Below, one piece after another: positions 1-7,299 of a stretch of DNA of 23,998 nt. Position 1 is the stretch's first letter; the number at the start of each line of letters is the position of its first letter. The position numbers and the translations under genes are program-made. This stretch comes from an uncultured Prevotella sp. (GTDB taxonomy: Bacteria > Bacteroidota > Bacteroidia > Bacteroidales > Bacteroidaceae): the NCBI GenBank assembly GCA_934281565.1, contig CAKQXI010000024.1, positions 1 to 23,998 on the forward strand, written 5' to 3'. Under the pieces are notes generated by a model. That model searched no databases. It saw only the letters and a list, made by a program, of their open reading frames with translations, and was not told where the DNA came from.

Positions 1-1
1 A

Positions 2-33
2 GCCCCAGCTGCTCTGTGAAGAACGGCTGGGGC
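2..33. terminator. Hairpin, possible terminator of a gene left of the window
   Basis: Eight-base arms at 2-9 (gccccagc) and 26-33 (gctggggc) form a GC-rich stem with a 16-base loop. It is followed by the T-rich stretch atttatt on the + strand. This could terminate a + strand gene that lies outside the window, but the T run is interrupted and the upstream gene cannot be seen. Confidence 0.4.
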
Positions 34-44
34 ATTTATTGTCT

Positions 45-144
45 CGCAGATTGCGCAGATTACGCAAATCTTTTATTTCGCGGATTTATTCTGCTGTTTC
101 TTTATCTCCCGCAGATTGCGCTGATTTCCGCAGATCTTTTATTT
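45..144. repeat. Two imperfect direct copies of a ~35-bp degenerate intergenic repeat
   Basis: Copy A (45-78) and copy B (110-144) both begin CGCAGATTGCG and both end in ATCTTTTATTT. Between these ends they differ at a few positions and by one base of length. Within each copy the short word CGCAGATT recurs in degenerate form (gcgcagatt, acgcaaatc, gcgctgatt, ccgcagatc). From general knowledge, dispersed CGCAGATT-type repeats are common between genes in Bacteroidales; the number of copies elsewhere in this genome is unknown. An open frame that crosses the region shows no coding character. Confidence 0.7.
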
Positions 145-150
145 GGGCAT

Positions 151-190
151 AAAAAAGGAGATAAACACCAATGGACTGGCGTTTATCTCC
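151..190 (-). terminator. Rho-independent terminator of htpG
   Basis: Arms at 157-170 and 177-190 form a 14-bp stem with one G-U pair and a 6-base loop. Read on the minus strand, the stem is followed by six T (complement of 151-156). It lies 31 bases past the htpG stop codon, which fits the 3' end of the htpG transcript. Confidence 0.85.
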
Positions 191-197
191 TAATTGG

Positions 198-216
198 TTG
201 TCTCAGTGGGAGACAA
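198..216 (-). repeat. Small hairpin between htpG stop and its terminator
   Basis: Perfect 7-bp arms ttgtctc (198-204) and gagacaa (210-216) enclose a 5-base loop. The hairpin sits between the htpG stop codon and the main terminator hairpin, so the htpG 3' end carries two stem-loops in tandem. It has no T tract of its own and may protect the mRNA end. Confidence 0.5.
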
Positions 217-220
217 TAAC

Positions 221-2278
221 TTATTTAATTAAATCTACACTGCGCTTCAAGAAAGCATCGAGTGCTGCACCTTTTAACATACCATTCTGGAGCAAGGCAA
301 GGTCAATGAGCTGATGAACAATATTATTGTCCTTGGCGTAGTTGGAGATAATCTCATTACGCTTGTTCTTCTCATCGCTGATAGCTTTTTCTGTATTGTG
401 TACATCGTCTTTCTCCTCTTGAGTAATCTCCTCGGGTTTCTTCTTGCTTTGTGTCTGGTGAAGAACAGCAAGGCGTGCTTCCTGTCCCTTGATTTCAGAG
501 AGGATAGGTTTCAAAGCCTCTGTTGTGTTAGCCTCTGTATCGTCCAATACTTTCTTGACCAATGGATGGTCAGTGTTCAAGACGATAGCATAGCTATCAG
601 GCATTTGACCATAGAAGTTCATACCAGCCTGGAACTGACTCATTTGTTTCATACGGCGCATGTATTCATTCTGTGTGATAAGCACAGGTTGATTATTCTC
701 GCCCAAAGCCTGTACCTCTACCATGAACTCTGCTTTATCGAGCTTTGGCATCTGTGAACGGAATACTTCTGACAAGCTGTCAGATTGCTCTTGGCTAAGG
801 TCTGTCTTCTTGGCATCCTCCTTGACGATAAGACGGTCTATGATGTCGGCATCAACACGTGTGAAACGGCTCTTTTCCAGTTTCTGCTCCAACATATTAA
901 TCATAGGAGTATCCAACTGACCATCCATCAGCAATACGGAGTAGCCCTTGTTCTTGGCAGCCTCGATGTAAGAATACTGTTCCTCTTTGTTGTTGGCATA
1001 GAGATAAACAAGGTTGCCATCCTTGTCAGTTTGGTTGTCCTTGATGAGTGTCTTGTATTCCTCGTATGTAAAGTATTTGCCTTCCACATCTTTCAAGAGA
1101 GCAAAGTCCTTTGCACGGTCATAGAAGTCTTCTTGTGAAAGCATACCATAGTTGATAAAGAGCTTGAGGTCATCCCATTTCTCCTCATATTCCTTGCGGT
1201 TCTCCTTGAAGATAGAGTTCAAGCGGTCGGCAACTTTCTTAGTGATATAGGTAGAAATCTTCTTGACATTGCTGTCGCTCTGGAGGTAGCTACGGCTTAC
1301 GTTCAATGGAATGTCCGGAGAGTCGATGACACCATGGAGCAAAGTCAAGAACTCTGGTACGATGCCCTCTACTTGGTCAGTGACAAAGACTTGGTTGCAA
1401 TACAACTGAATCTTGTTGCGTTGCATATCGATATTGTTCTTGATGCGAGGGAAGTAGAGGATGCCAGTCAAGTTGAATGGGAAGTCTACGTTAAGATGGA
1501 TCCAGAACAAAGGATCGTCTTGCATAGGGTAGAGCGTATGATAGAACTTCTTGTAGTCCTCGTCTTTCAATGTGCTCGGAGCTTTGGTCCAAAGAGGCTC
1601 TACATTATTGATGATGTTGTCCTCGTCGGTCTCAACGTTCTTGCCGTCTTTCCACTCAGTCTTCTTACCGAAGGCAACAGGTACAGCCATGAACTTGCAG
1701 TACTTGTTCAAGAGTTCCTCAATCTTGTTCTTCTGGAGGAATTCCTTGCAATCGTCAGCGATATGGAGGATGATGTCAGAACCACGGTCAGCTTTCTCCG
1801 TGTCCTCAATCTCGAAAGCAGGCGAACCATCGCAAGACCACTTGACAGCCTTTGCACCCTCCTTATAACTCTTGGTGACAATCTCAACTTTGTTAGCTAC
1901 CATGAAAGAAGAATAGAAACCAAGACCAAAGTGACCAATGATAGCATTGGCATTCTCCTTATACTTGTCAAGGAAATCGGTAACGCCAGAGAAAGCGATT
2001 TGGTTGATATACTTGTCTATTTCTTCCTCAGTCATACCGATGCCACGGTCGCTGATGGTCAATGTACCAGCTTTCTCGTCAAGGGATACACGAACAGTAG
2101 TATCTCCAATCTCGTCTTTGAAGTCGCCTTGGGCAGCAAGCGTTTTCAACTTCTGTGTAGCATCTACTGCGTTAGATACCATTTCACGTAAGAAGATGTC
2201 ATGATCAGAATATAAGAACTTCTTGATGACAGGGAAAATGTTCTCTGTTGTAACTCCAATATTACCTTTCTGTGCCAT
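221..2278 (-). CDS. htpG: Molecular chaperone HtpG (bacterial Hsp90)
   Basis: Encodes 685 aa of the Hsp90 family, a homodimeric cytosolic ATP-dependent chaperone. The N-terminal GHKL ATPase motifs are all visible: REMVSNAVDA (E32, N36), DRGIGM (D77) and GHFGLGF (115-121), then GSDIILHI. The middle and C-terminal dimerisation domains follow. The protein is about 60 residues longer than the 624-aa E. coli HtpG. Part of the excess is a charged Lys/Glu-rich segment near the C-terminus (around KKKPEEITQEEKDD). The start is set at the ATG giving MAQKGNIGV; a TTG two codons upstream (2284) is less likely. It is monocistronic, divergent from the sigma-factor gene, and ends in tandem hairpins. No full TTTG/TAnnTTTG promoter is visible upstream. 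Confidence 0.97.
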   Translation of the reverse strand: MAQKGNIGVTTENIFPVIKKFLYSDHDIFLREMVSNAVDATQKLKTLAAQGDFKDEIGDTTVRVSLDEKAGTLTISDRGIGMTEEEIDKYINQIAFSGVTDFLDKYKENANAIIGHFGLGFYSSFMVANKVEIVTKSYKEGAKAVKWSCDGSPAFEIEDTEKADRGSDIILHIADDCKEFLQKNKIEELLNKYCKFMAVPVAFGKKTEWKDGKNVETDEDNIINNVEPLWTKAPSTLKDEDYKKFYHTLYPMQDDPLFWIHLNVDFPFNLTGILYFPRIKNNIDMQRNKIQLYCNQVFVTDQVEGIVPEFLTLLHGVIDSPDIPLNVSRSYLQSDSNVKKISTYITKKVADRLNSIFKENRKEYEEKWDDLKLFINYGMLSQEDFYDRAKDFALLKDVEGKYFTYEEYKTLIKDNQTDKDGNLVYLYANNKEEQYSYIEAAKNKGYSVLLMDGQLDTPMINMLEQKLEKSRFTRVDADIIDRLIVKEDAKKTDLSQEQSDSLSEVFRSQMPKLDKAEFMVEVQALGENNQPVLITQNEYMRRMKQMSQFQAGMNFYGQMPDSYAIVLNTDHPLVKKVLDDTEANTTEALKPILSEIKGQEARLAVLHQTQSKKKPEEITQEEKDDVHNTEKAISDEKNKRNEIISNYAKDNNIVHQLIDLALLQNGMLKGAALDAFLKRSVDLIK

Positions 2279-2359
2279 AATCAATATTTTTTAATAATTT
2301 AATTTGTTTGCCGATGCTTTCGCAAAATGTATGCCAAAAAATAATTTATGTAAGATTTG

Positions 2360-2391
2360 TTTGGCTATGTCGTAGTTTTTTATTACTTTTG
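2360..2391 (+). promoter_or_regulatory. Bacteroidales consensus promoter for the sigma-factor gene
   Basis: A -33 element TTTG (2360-2363) is followed after exactly 20 bases by the -7 element TACTTTTG (2384-2391), a full match to TTTG-N19-21-TAnnTTTG. Transcription should begin near 2396-2399, giving a leader of about 28 bases before the ATG at 2426. This excludes in-frame codons further upstream as starts. Confidence 0.85.
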
Positions 2392-2425
2392 CAATAACGA
2401 TAAACATGATAAAACCACGATCGTC

Positions 2426-2950
2426 ATGGAACAGAATGAATCTAAGCGCAGCATCATCGCTGATTACTACATTTACCACTACGAAGATTTGAGGTCTTTC
2501 GTTGCATCTCGCTTGTTGTTTGCGGATGAGGCAGAGGATATTGTACAGAATGTCTTCGTCAGACTCTTGCAGATGGACAAGATGATTACGCCCATAACAT
2601 TGCCATGCTTGGTATATACGATGGCAAAGAACCTCATCTTTGATTATTGGCGTCATAAGAAGAAGGTAGAGGAATATGAGCATGTACTTTCTAAATCGGA
2701 TTGGCAGCCAAGGTATGCTGTGGATACGGAATCGGTTTATTCTGCACAAGAAATCCATGAGATATTGGAGCGTGGCATTGCTCGGTTGAGCGACAAGCAG
2801 AACAAGGTTTATCGGTTGAACATATATGAGGGTATGCAAGTGAAGGAGATTTCTTCTTGCCTGGACATTCACTATAAGAATGTGGAGAACCGACTGGGAA
2901 CAGCACGGAAGTTGGTAAGAAGCTATGTGAAAAGGATGTTAGCCTCATAG
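2426..2950 (+). CDS. RNA polymerase sigma factor, ECF/sigma-70 type (orphan)
   Basis: Encodes 174 aa with the two-domain layout of group IV sigma factors. Region 2 lies at about 10-90: a YEDLRSFVASRL helix, the acidic ADEAEDIVQNVFVRLLQ core-binding helix, and YTMAKNLIFDYWRHKKK, which matches the -10 recognition helix. Region 4 lies at about 115-170: LSDKQNKVYRLNIYEGM, then the helix-turn-helix VKEISSCLDIHYKNVENRL. The start is the ATG about 28 bases after the predicted transcription start; the frame itself is open further upstream. No anti-sigma gene is adjacent, since both neighbours are on the other strand and unrelated. Because the promoter is of housekeeping type, expression is probably not autoregulated. 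Its target genes cannot be read from this window. Confidence 0.88.
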   Translation: MEQNESKRSIIADYYIYHYEDLRSFVASRLLFADEAEDIVQNVFVRLLQMDKMITPITLPCLVYTMAKNLIFDYWRHKKKVEEYEHVLSKSDWQPRYAVDTESVYSAQEIHEILERGIARLSDKQNKVYRLNIYEGMQVKEISSCLDIHYKNVENRLGTARKLVRSYVKRMLAS

Positions 2951-2960
2951 CATAAAAAGA

Positions 2961-2989
2961 AAAGTGCGCTTGGTCAATAAGCGCACTTT
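2961..2989. terminator. Bidirectional terminator between convergent genes
   Basis: A perfect 11-bp stem, aaagtgcgctt (2961-2971) and aagcgcacttt (2979-2989), encloses a 7-base loop. On the minus strand it is followed by a TTCTTTTTATG tract; on the plus strand by a weaker T-rich stretch. It lies between the stop of the sigma gene and the stop of the small lipoprotein gene and probably serves both. Confidence 0.8.
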
Positions 2990-2990
2990 A

Positions 2991-3377
2991 TCAGTTTTCC
3001 TTGAAAGCAATGACACGGCTCAACGCCTTGTCCATATAGAATGTCTGGGTATATTCCTGTTGCTTCCCACTTTTGTCAGTCAACTTATAGGTTGCCCTTA
3101 TATATAATAAGGTGTCAGGGAAAGCACCGTCGTTATAATTGATGCCTTTCTTTACGATGGGCAATGCTTCTATATCATGGCGCATTTGCCTTACTCTGTC
3201 GGCATCAATCATCGCTGTCTTAGAAATCTTGCTGAATTTCTTGAAGCTGCAGTCGTTTTCAATCAAGTTCTCATAGAGAAAGTCCTTGACCAAATTCTGG
3301 GCTTTGTGCTGCTCACCGCACGAAGCGAAAAGCAGCACTATGCCTATCAATAGTATAATTCTTATCTTACCTTTCAT
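2991..3377 (-). CDS. Small lipoprotein of unknown function
   Basis: Encodes 128 aa. It begins MKGKIRIILLIGIVLLFASC, a lipoprotein signal peptide with lipobox F-A-S-C and lipidated Cys20, so the product is an envelope lipoprotein. The mature part of about 108 residues has a helical first half (QNLVKDFLYENLI) and a beta-rich second half (LLYIRATYKLTDKSG, EYTQTFYMDKALSRVIAF). I do not recognise the family. The frame is open 61 codons further upstream, but the signal peptide fixes the start at 3377. The gene begins 25 bases after pepD and is probably the second gene of that transcript. Its stop codon abuts the shared terminator hairpin. Confidence 0.8.
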   Translation of the reverse strand: MKGKIRIILLIGIVLLFASCGEQHKAQNLVKDFLYENLIENDCSFKKFSKISKTAMIDADRVRQMRHDIEALPIVKKGINYNDGAFPDTLLYIRATYKLTDKSGKQQEYTQTFYMDKALSRVIAFKEN

Positions 3378-3402
3378 GCAAAAAACTCTATGGTATGAAA
3401 GT

Positions 3403-4866
3403 TTATTTCTGAGGAATATTCTTGAGGATTTCCAACATATGGTCCCAAACCATTTGGACAGTAGGGATATACAATCCTTCCTCTGGTGTATGGACATTGC
3501 GCAGGGTAGGACCGAAGCTAACCATGTCGAGGTTAGGATAACGTTCTGAGAAAAGTCCACATTCCAAGCCAGCGTGGATACCTAATACTTTAGGTTCCTT
3601 GTTGAATAGTTTCTCGTAGCTCTTGACAACCAATTGGGTAAGTTTGCTGTTTGCACGCATCTTCCAAGCTGGATATTTGTCACCAACGGTCAACTTGGCA
3701 CCAGCCAACTGGAACGCAGCTTTTACTGTATTGGTCATGTTGTCAAGGTTACTCATCACATTACTACGTTGGGAAGCAACTATGTCAATGCTGTTTTCCT
3801 TGGTAGCAACACTTGCCACGTTACTTGAAGTCTCAACCATCCAAGCCAATGCCTCGTCTTGGCAGTTGGTCAATGGACCGTTGTCCACTGCCTGAAGCGC
3901 AAGGATAAACTTGTCGGCAACACTTTTCTCTATGACAGGAGTTGCATCGGCACTCTCCATGTTGAAGTTCATGCTTTGTTCCGTTACATGGAACTCGTCC
4001 TCAACTTCTGTGGCAAAGACATTCCAGTCGGCACGAACTTGTTCCTTTGCCTCGTTCTTCACAGCAAATACAACTTGACCGTCACGAGGAATGGCATTGT
4101 GCATCTTGCCACTGTTGAAACTAACCAAGCGCAGGTCACCGTTCAGCTTTTCCATTTCGATATAAAGGAAACGAGCTAAGATCTTGATGGCATTGGCGCG
4201 CTTCTTATTGATGTCATCACCAGAGTGACCACCGTTCAAGCCTTTCAATGCAAGTTTCAAGAAGAAGTAATCAGCAGGAGCTTCTTCACGCTTGAACTCG
4301 AAAGTGGCATGAGTGGTTTGACCACCAGCACATGATACAAAAATCAAGCCCTCATCTTCAGAGTCAAGATTAATGAGCATGTTGCCCGTCATGAAACCAG
4401 CTTTCATGCCATGTGCTCCAGTAAGTCCTGTTTCCTCATCACGAGTGAAGACACACTCAATGGGACCATGCTCAATATCGTTGCTATCCAATAAAGCCAA
4501 CTCAATGGCGCAGCCGATACCGTCGTCGGCACCAAGGGTCGTACCTTTTGCTTTCATCCAGTCGCCGTCAATGTAAGTCTGGATGGCATCCTTGGAGAAG
4601 TCAATCTCCACATCCACCAACTTATCGCATACCATATCCATGTGGCTCTGGAGGATAACCGTCTCACAGTTCTCATAGCCAGGAGTGGCAGCCTTGCGTA
4701 TCAATACATTGCCAGTCTCATCAACAATAGTCTCAAGATTATGGCTTTTGCCAAACTCTTTCAGATACTCAATCATCTGTTCCTCATGTTTGGAAGGACG
4801 AGGAATTTGATTGATTTTAGCAAACTGCTCAAAGACACGAGCAGGTTTTAAATCATTTTTATTCAT
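3403..4866 (-). CDS. pepD: Aminoacyl-histidine dipeptidase (cytosol non-specific dipeptidase, M20C)
   Basis: Encodes 487 aa, the usual length for PepD, a cytosolic zinc dipeptidase that cleaves Xaa-His and other dipeptides during peptide catabolism. The co-catalytic zinc site is visible in order: QSHMDMVCD (H75, catalytic D77), LGADDGIG (bridging Asp, D114 or D115), TRDEETG (catalytic E144, ligand E145), INLDSED (D168) and LRNVHTPEE (H459). These assignments follow the family pattern and were not aligned. The ATG at 4864-4866 opens MNKNDLKP. The upstream region holds a minus-strand TATCTTTG element (4942-4949). The small lipoprotein gene follows after 25 bases. Confidence 0.95.
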   Translation of the reverse strand: MNKNDLKPARVFEQFAKINQIPRPSKHEEQMIEYLKEFGKSHNLETIVDETGNVLIRKAATPGYENCETVILQSHMDMVCDKLVDVEIDFSKDAIQTYIDGDWMKAKGTTLGADDGIGCAIELALLDSNDIEHGPIECVFTRDEETGLTGAHGMKAGFMTGNMLINLDSEDEGLIFVSCAGGQTTHATFEFKREEAPADYFFLKLALKGLNGGHSGDDINKKRANAIKILARFLYIEMEKLNGDLRLVSFNSGKMHNAIPRDGQVVFAVKNEAKEQVRADWNVFATEVEDEFHVTEQSMNFNMESADATPVIEKSVADKFILALQAVDNGPLTNCQDEALAWMVETSSNVASVATKENSIDIVASQRSNVMSNLDNMTNTVKAAFQLAGAKLTVGDKYPAWKMRANSKLTQLVVKSYEKLFNKEPKVLGIHAGLECGLFSERYPNLDMVSFGPTLRNVHTPEEGLYIPTVQMVWDHMLEILKNIPQK

Positions 4867-4884
4867 TTATTTATGTTATTTTAT

Positions 4885-4915
4885 TTTGAACTTTACACGA
4901 AAAATTGTACCTTTG
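4885..4915 (+). promoter_or_regulatory. Consensus promoter for the small membrane protein-ompH-nth operon
   Basis: TTTG (4885-4888), 19 bases, then TACCTTTG (4908-4915) fully match the Bacteroidales promoter consensus. Transcription should start near 4921, about 35 bases before the ATG at 4956. Confidence 0.85.
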
Positions 4916-4941
4916 CACAGAATTGTGCTACTAAGGCACTG

Positions 4942-4949
4942 CAAAGATA
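4942..4949 (-). promoter_or_regulatory. Probable -7 element for pepD
   Basis: On the minus strand this reads TATCTTTG, a full TAnnTTTG match followed by GC, as in the other promoters here. No TTTG lies 19-21 bases upstream, so only half of the promoter is supported. If used, it faces the + strand promoter at 4885-4915 and the two leader transcripts would overlap. Confidence 0.5.
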
Positions 4950-4955
4950 ATAAAA

Positions 4956-5150
4956 ATGATAAAGATAATGCTATTAAGCGTGTTAATAATTGCTATATCC
5001 ATAGCATTATTATCCGTAAAGTTGATTTTTCGGAAGAATGGCAAGTTCTCCTCGCAGCACATCCATGATAACCCGGGATTGCGCAAGCAAGGCATCCATT
5101 GTGTGATGGACCAAGACCGTGAGGCTCGTATGGCGAACAAGGCATACTGA
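4956..5150 (+). CDS. Small conserved membrane protein
   Basis: Encodes 64 aa. Residues 3-22 (KIMLLSVLIIAISIALLSVK) form one membrane helix. A short polar tail follows, with the pattern KFSSQHIHDNPGLRKQGI and then HCVMDQDREAR. From memory, this tail pattern (an H near N-x-x-[ML]-R-x-x-G-I-x-C, then Q-D-R) recurs in small Bacteroidota proteins annotated as 'membrane or secreted protein'. The function is unknown. It is the first gene behind a consensus promoter and lies 63 bases before the OmpH-like gene, so the two are probably co-transcribed. ATG 4956 is preferred; a second ATG four codons later is possible. Confidence 0.75.
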   Translation: MIKIMLLSVLIIAISIALLSVKLIFRKNGKFSSQHIHDNPGLRKQGIHCVMDQDREARMANKAY

Positions 5151-5213
5151 CTTATGGTTGGAAGCGTGGTGTAGCAGCATAGTAAATGATAAAATTATAA
5201 AAAATAAGGAACA

Positions 5214-5825
5214 ATGAAAAGAAACATTTTGAGTGGTGTGGCATTTGCCGCAATCGCAGCATTGTCACTCGTATCATGCAACAAATCACAGCCTCAGGTC
5301 GAGGCTAAGTCTGAAAGTAAGGCTCCTGCAGAGTTGAAGATAGCTTACGTAGAGGTTGATTCTATCATGACTCAGTATACTTTTGCCAAGGAATTCTCTG
5401 CTATTCTGGAAAAGAAAGGTCAGAATATCCAGGCTACAATCGCCCAGAAAGGACAGGCTCTTCAGGCAGCAGCAGCTAACTTCCAGCAGAAAGTTCAGCA
5501 AAATGCTTATACTCGTGAGCAAGCTGAGGCTATCCAGGCTGGTCTTCAGAAGCAGAACAATGACTTGCAGGGCTTGCAGCAGCGTTTGAGCAATGAGTTC
5601 GCAGCAGAGCAGGATAAGTATAACAAGGCTCTCCATGATAGCATCGCCAACTATTTGGCTCAATACAATAAGGACAAGAAATATAGCATCATCTTTTCTA
5701 AGAGTGGTGACAACCTTCTCTATGCCGACAAGGCTTATGACATCACCAAGGAAGTTATTGCTGGCTTGAACAAGGCTTACAAGAGTAAGGTGAAAGCAGA
5801 AGACACTTCTGCCACAAAGAAATAA
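5214..5825 (+). CDS. OmpH/Skp-family periplasmic chaperone, lipoprotein form
   Basis: Encodes 203 aa. Residues 1-22 are a lipoprotein signal with lipobox L-V-S-C and lipidated Cys22, so the protein is membrane-anchored, unlike the soluble Skp of Proteobacteria. The OmpH pattern follows: LKIAYVEVDSIMTQY at about 41-55, a long Gln/Ala-rich coiled coil at about 60-150, and a closing beta segment (KKYSIIFSKSGDNLLYAD). The family binds unfolded outer-membrane proteins in the periplasm. Its role here is inferred from family membership. It lies second in the operon, 63 bases after the small membrane protein and 5 bases before nth. A weak ribosome site AAGGA precedes the ATG. Confidence 0.9.
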   Translation: MKRNILSGVAFAAIAALSLVSCNKSQPQVEAKSESKAPAELKIAYVEVDSIMTQYTFAKEFSAILEKKGQNIQATIAQKGQALQAAAANFQQKVQQNAYTREQAEAIQAGLQKQNNDLQGLQQRLSNEFAAEQDKYNKALHDSIANYLAQYNKDKKYSIIFSKSGDNLLYADKAYDITKEVIAGLNKAYKSKVKAEDTSATKK

Positions 5826-5830
5826 AGGCT

Positions 5831-6481
5831 ATGCTTCGTAACGAAAGATACGAGTATATATTGAACCATTTCAGAAACACGCTGCCTAACGTAACGACCG
5901 AGTTGCAGTTTGGTAGCGCGTTTCAGTTATTGGTGTCGACATTGCTGTCGGCACAATGTACTGACAAGCGTATTAATATGGTTACGCCTGCTCTCTTTGC
6001 TCGTTATCCTGATGCTCATGCCATGTCGAAAGCCAGTGAGGAAGAAGTTTATGAGCTGATACGCTCGGTGAGTTATCCGAATGCCAAGGCTCGTCATTTA
6101 GTGGAGATGTCGCGCCAACTTGTGCGTGATTTCAATGGTGAAGTACCAGAGGAAATGAATCAACTTACAACACTTGCAGGAGTGGGGCGCAAGACAGCCA
6201 ATGTGCTTCGTTCCGTATGGTTTGGCAAGCCCACTATGGCGGTGGATACTCATGTATATCGTGTAAGCCATCGTATGGGATTGGTACCTCATACTGCCGA
6301 CACGCCTCGAAAGGTAGAAGATTATCTGGTAAGCCATATCCCAGAGTCGGATATTCCTAATGCGCATCATTGGCTTTTGCTTCATGGTCGTTATGTATGC
6401 AAGAGTGCTAAGCCAGAATGTAGCAAATGTTTCTTTAATGACATCTGTCCCAAGCTGCTGAAAGATAGTAAATTGGAATAG
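5831..6481 (+). CDS. nth: Endonuclease III (DNA glycosylase/AP lyase)
   Basis: Encodes 216 aa, close to the 211 aa of E. coli Nth. This base-excision repair enzyme removes oxidised pyrimidines and cleaves the abasic site. The helix-hairpin-helix LAGVGRKTAN carries the catalytic Lys121, and MAVDTHVYRV carries the catalytic Asp139. The C-terminal [4Fe-4S] loop is intact as C190-x6-C197-x2-C200-x5-C206. The ATG follows the ompH-like stop by 5 bases, so translation is probably coupled to it. No promoter is seen in that gap. Confidence 0.96.
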   Translation: MLRNERYEYILNHFRNTLPNVTTELQFGSAFQLLVSTLLSAQCTDKRINMVTPALFARYPDAHAMSKASEEEVYELIRSVSYPNAKARHLVEMSRQLVRDFNGEVPEEMNQLTTLAGVGRKTANVLRSVWFGKPTMAVDTHVYRVSHRMGLVPHTADTPRKVEDYLVSHIPESDIPNAHHWLLLHGRYVCKSAKPECSKCFFNDICPKLLKDSKLE

Positions 6482-6509
6482 TTACGTAAGTTTGAAACAA
6501 TGTAAAAAG

Positions 6510-7223
6510 ATGGATATAAAGAGAATCAATAAGTTTCTGACCGCTATTGCGGCGAACAATAATCGGGAATGGTTTTCGGAGCACAAGCCAGAGTATCAGG
6601 CTTGCAAAGAAGATTTCGAGGAAGGCATTGGGCAGGCAATCGCTTGCTATTCGGCTTTTGACGAGGAAATAGCTCACTTGCAAGTAAAGGATTGTACTTA
6701 TCGTTTCTATCGTGATATTCGTTTCTCCAATGATAAGTCTCCTTACAAACGCCATTTTGGTGCTTATATCTGTGCCAAGGGCAAGAAGTCGCTCCGTGGA
6801 GGCTACTATATTCATGTCCAGCCTGGCCATTGTATCTTGGCTGTAGGTTCTTACTATCTTCCTACCAATATTCTTACTTCTTGCCGTAATGAGATTATGG
6901 GAAATATCGATGAATGGCGCAAGGCTGTGGAGAATGGTATGTTTATCAAGACATTTGGTTACCCGGGCAAGGGTGTATGGAAAGATGATGATGAGATTAC
7001 TCCCAAGGGGTTTGGACTGAATATGTTGAAGAAAGCTCCGAAAGATTTTCCTCGTGACTATGAGTTTCTTGATTATCTCCGTATGAAAGACTATTGTGCA
7101 TGGGTAAGAGTGCCTGATGAGTTTTTTGAAGGAGATGACTGGTTACAAAAATCGGCTCGGTTGTTCCAGATAGCTAAACCTATGATGGATATAATAAATT
7201 CTGTAATTGATGATTATGAATAA
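6510..7223 (+). CDS. DUF2461 family protein (TIGR02453)
   Basis: Encodes 237 aa from the ATG at 6510 (MDIKRINKFL). A TTG six codons upstream is in frame but less likely. Family hallmarks include the opening FLTAIAANNNREWFSEHK, the central YRFYRDIRFSNDKSPYK followed by HFGAYICAKG, GGYYIHVQPG, and a C-terminal LPxxY-like helical region. Proteins of this family are cytosolic and widespread; their function has not been established to my knowledge. The gene is last in the operon, 28 bases after nth, and ends at a strong hairpin. Confidence 0.88.
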   Translation: MDIKRINKFLTAIAANNNREWFSEHKPEYQACKEDFEEGIGQAIACYSAFDEEIAHLQVKDCTYRFYRDIRFSNDKSPYKRHFGAYICAKGKKSLRGGYYIHVQPGHCILAVGSYYLPTNILTSCRNEIMGNIDEWRKAVENGMFIKTFGYPGKGVWKDDDEITPKGFGLNMLKKAPKDFPRDYEFLDYLRMKDYCAWVRVPDEFFEGDDWLQKSARLFQIAKPMMDIINSVIDDYE

Positions 7224-7226
7224 AAG

Positions 7227-7267
7227 ATGAGGGCATGGAGATATTGGAATATTCCCCATGCCCTCAT
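7227..7267. terminator. Bidirectional terminator
   Basis: A perfect 12-bp stem, atgagggcatgg (7227-7238) and ccatgccctcat (7256-7267), encloses a 17-base loop that itself can pair (atatt 7241-7245 with aatat 7248-7252). T-rich tracts follow on both strands. It separates the DUF2461 gene (+) from the GYF gene (-). Confidence 0.8.
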
Positions 7268-7299
7268 TCTTCTCTTATGTTTCTTATTGGTTGTATTCT

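Noticed and set aside
16..219. Open frame of 67 codons on the + strand at the left edge
   Set aside because: It runs through the degenerate repeats, the htpG terminator and the second hairpin, and its product has no coherent domain. It is non-coding.
1334..2191. 285-codon open frame on the + strand opposite htpG
   Set aside because: It is fully antisense to a clear htpG coding region, has no promoter, and its product looks like a reverse reading of the charged chaperone sequence.
2291..2948. Minus-strand frames opposite the first sigma-factor gene
   Set aside because: They overlap a sigma factor with clear regions 2 and 4 and its promoter, and show no domains.
3378..3560. N-terminal extension of the small lipoprotein into pepD
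   Set aside because: It would bury a perfect lipoprotein signal peptide behind 61 residues that overlap the 3' end of pepD in another frame.
4931..5140. 69-codon minus-strand frame opposite the small membrane protein
   Set aside because: The + strand frame has a promoter, a membrane helix and a recognisable tail; the minus frame has none of these.
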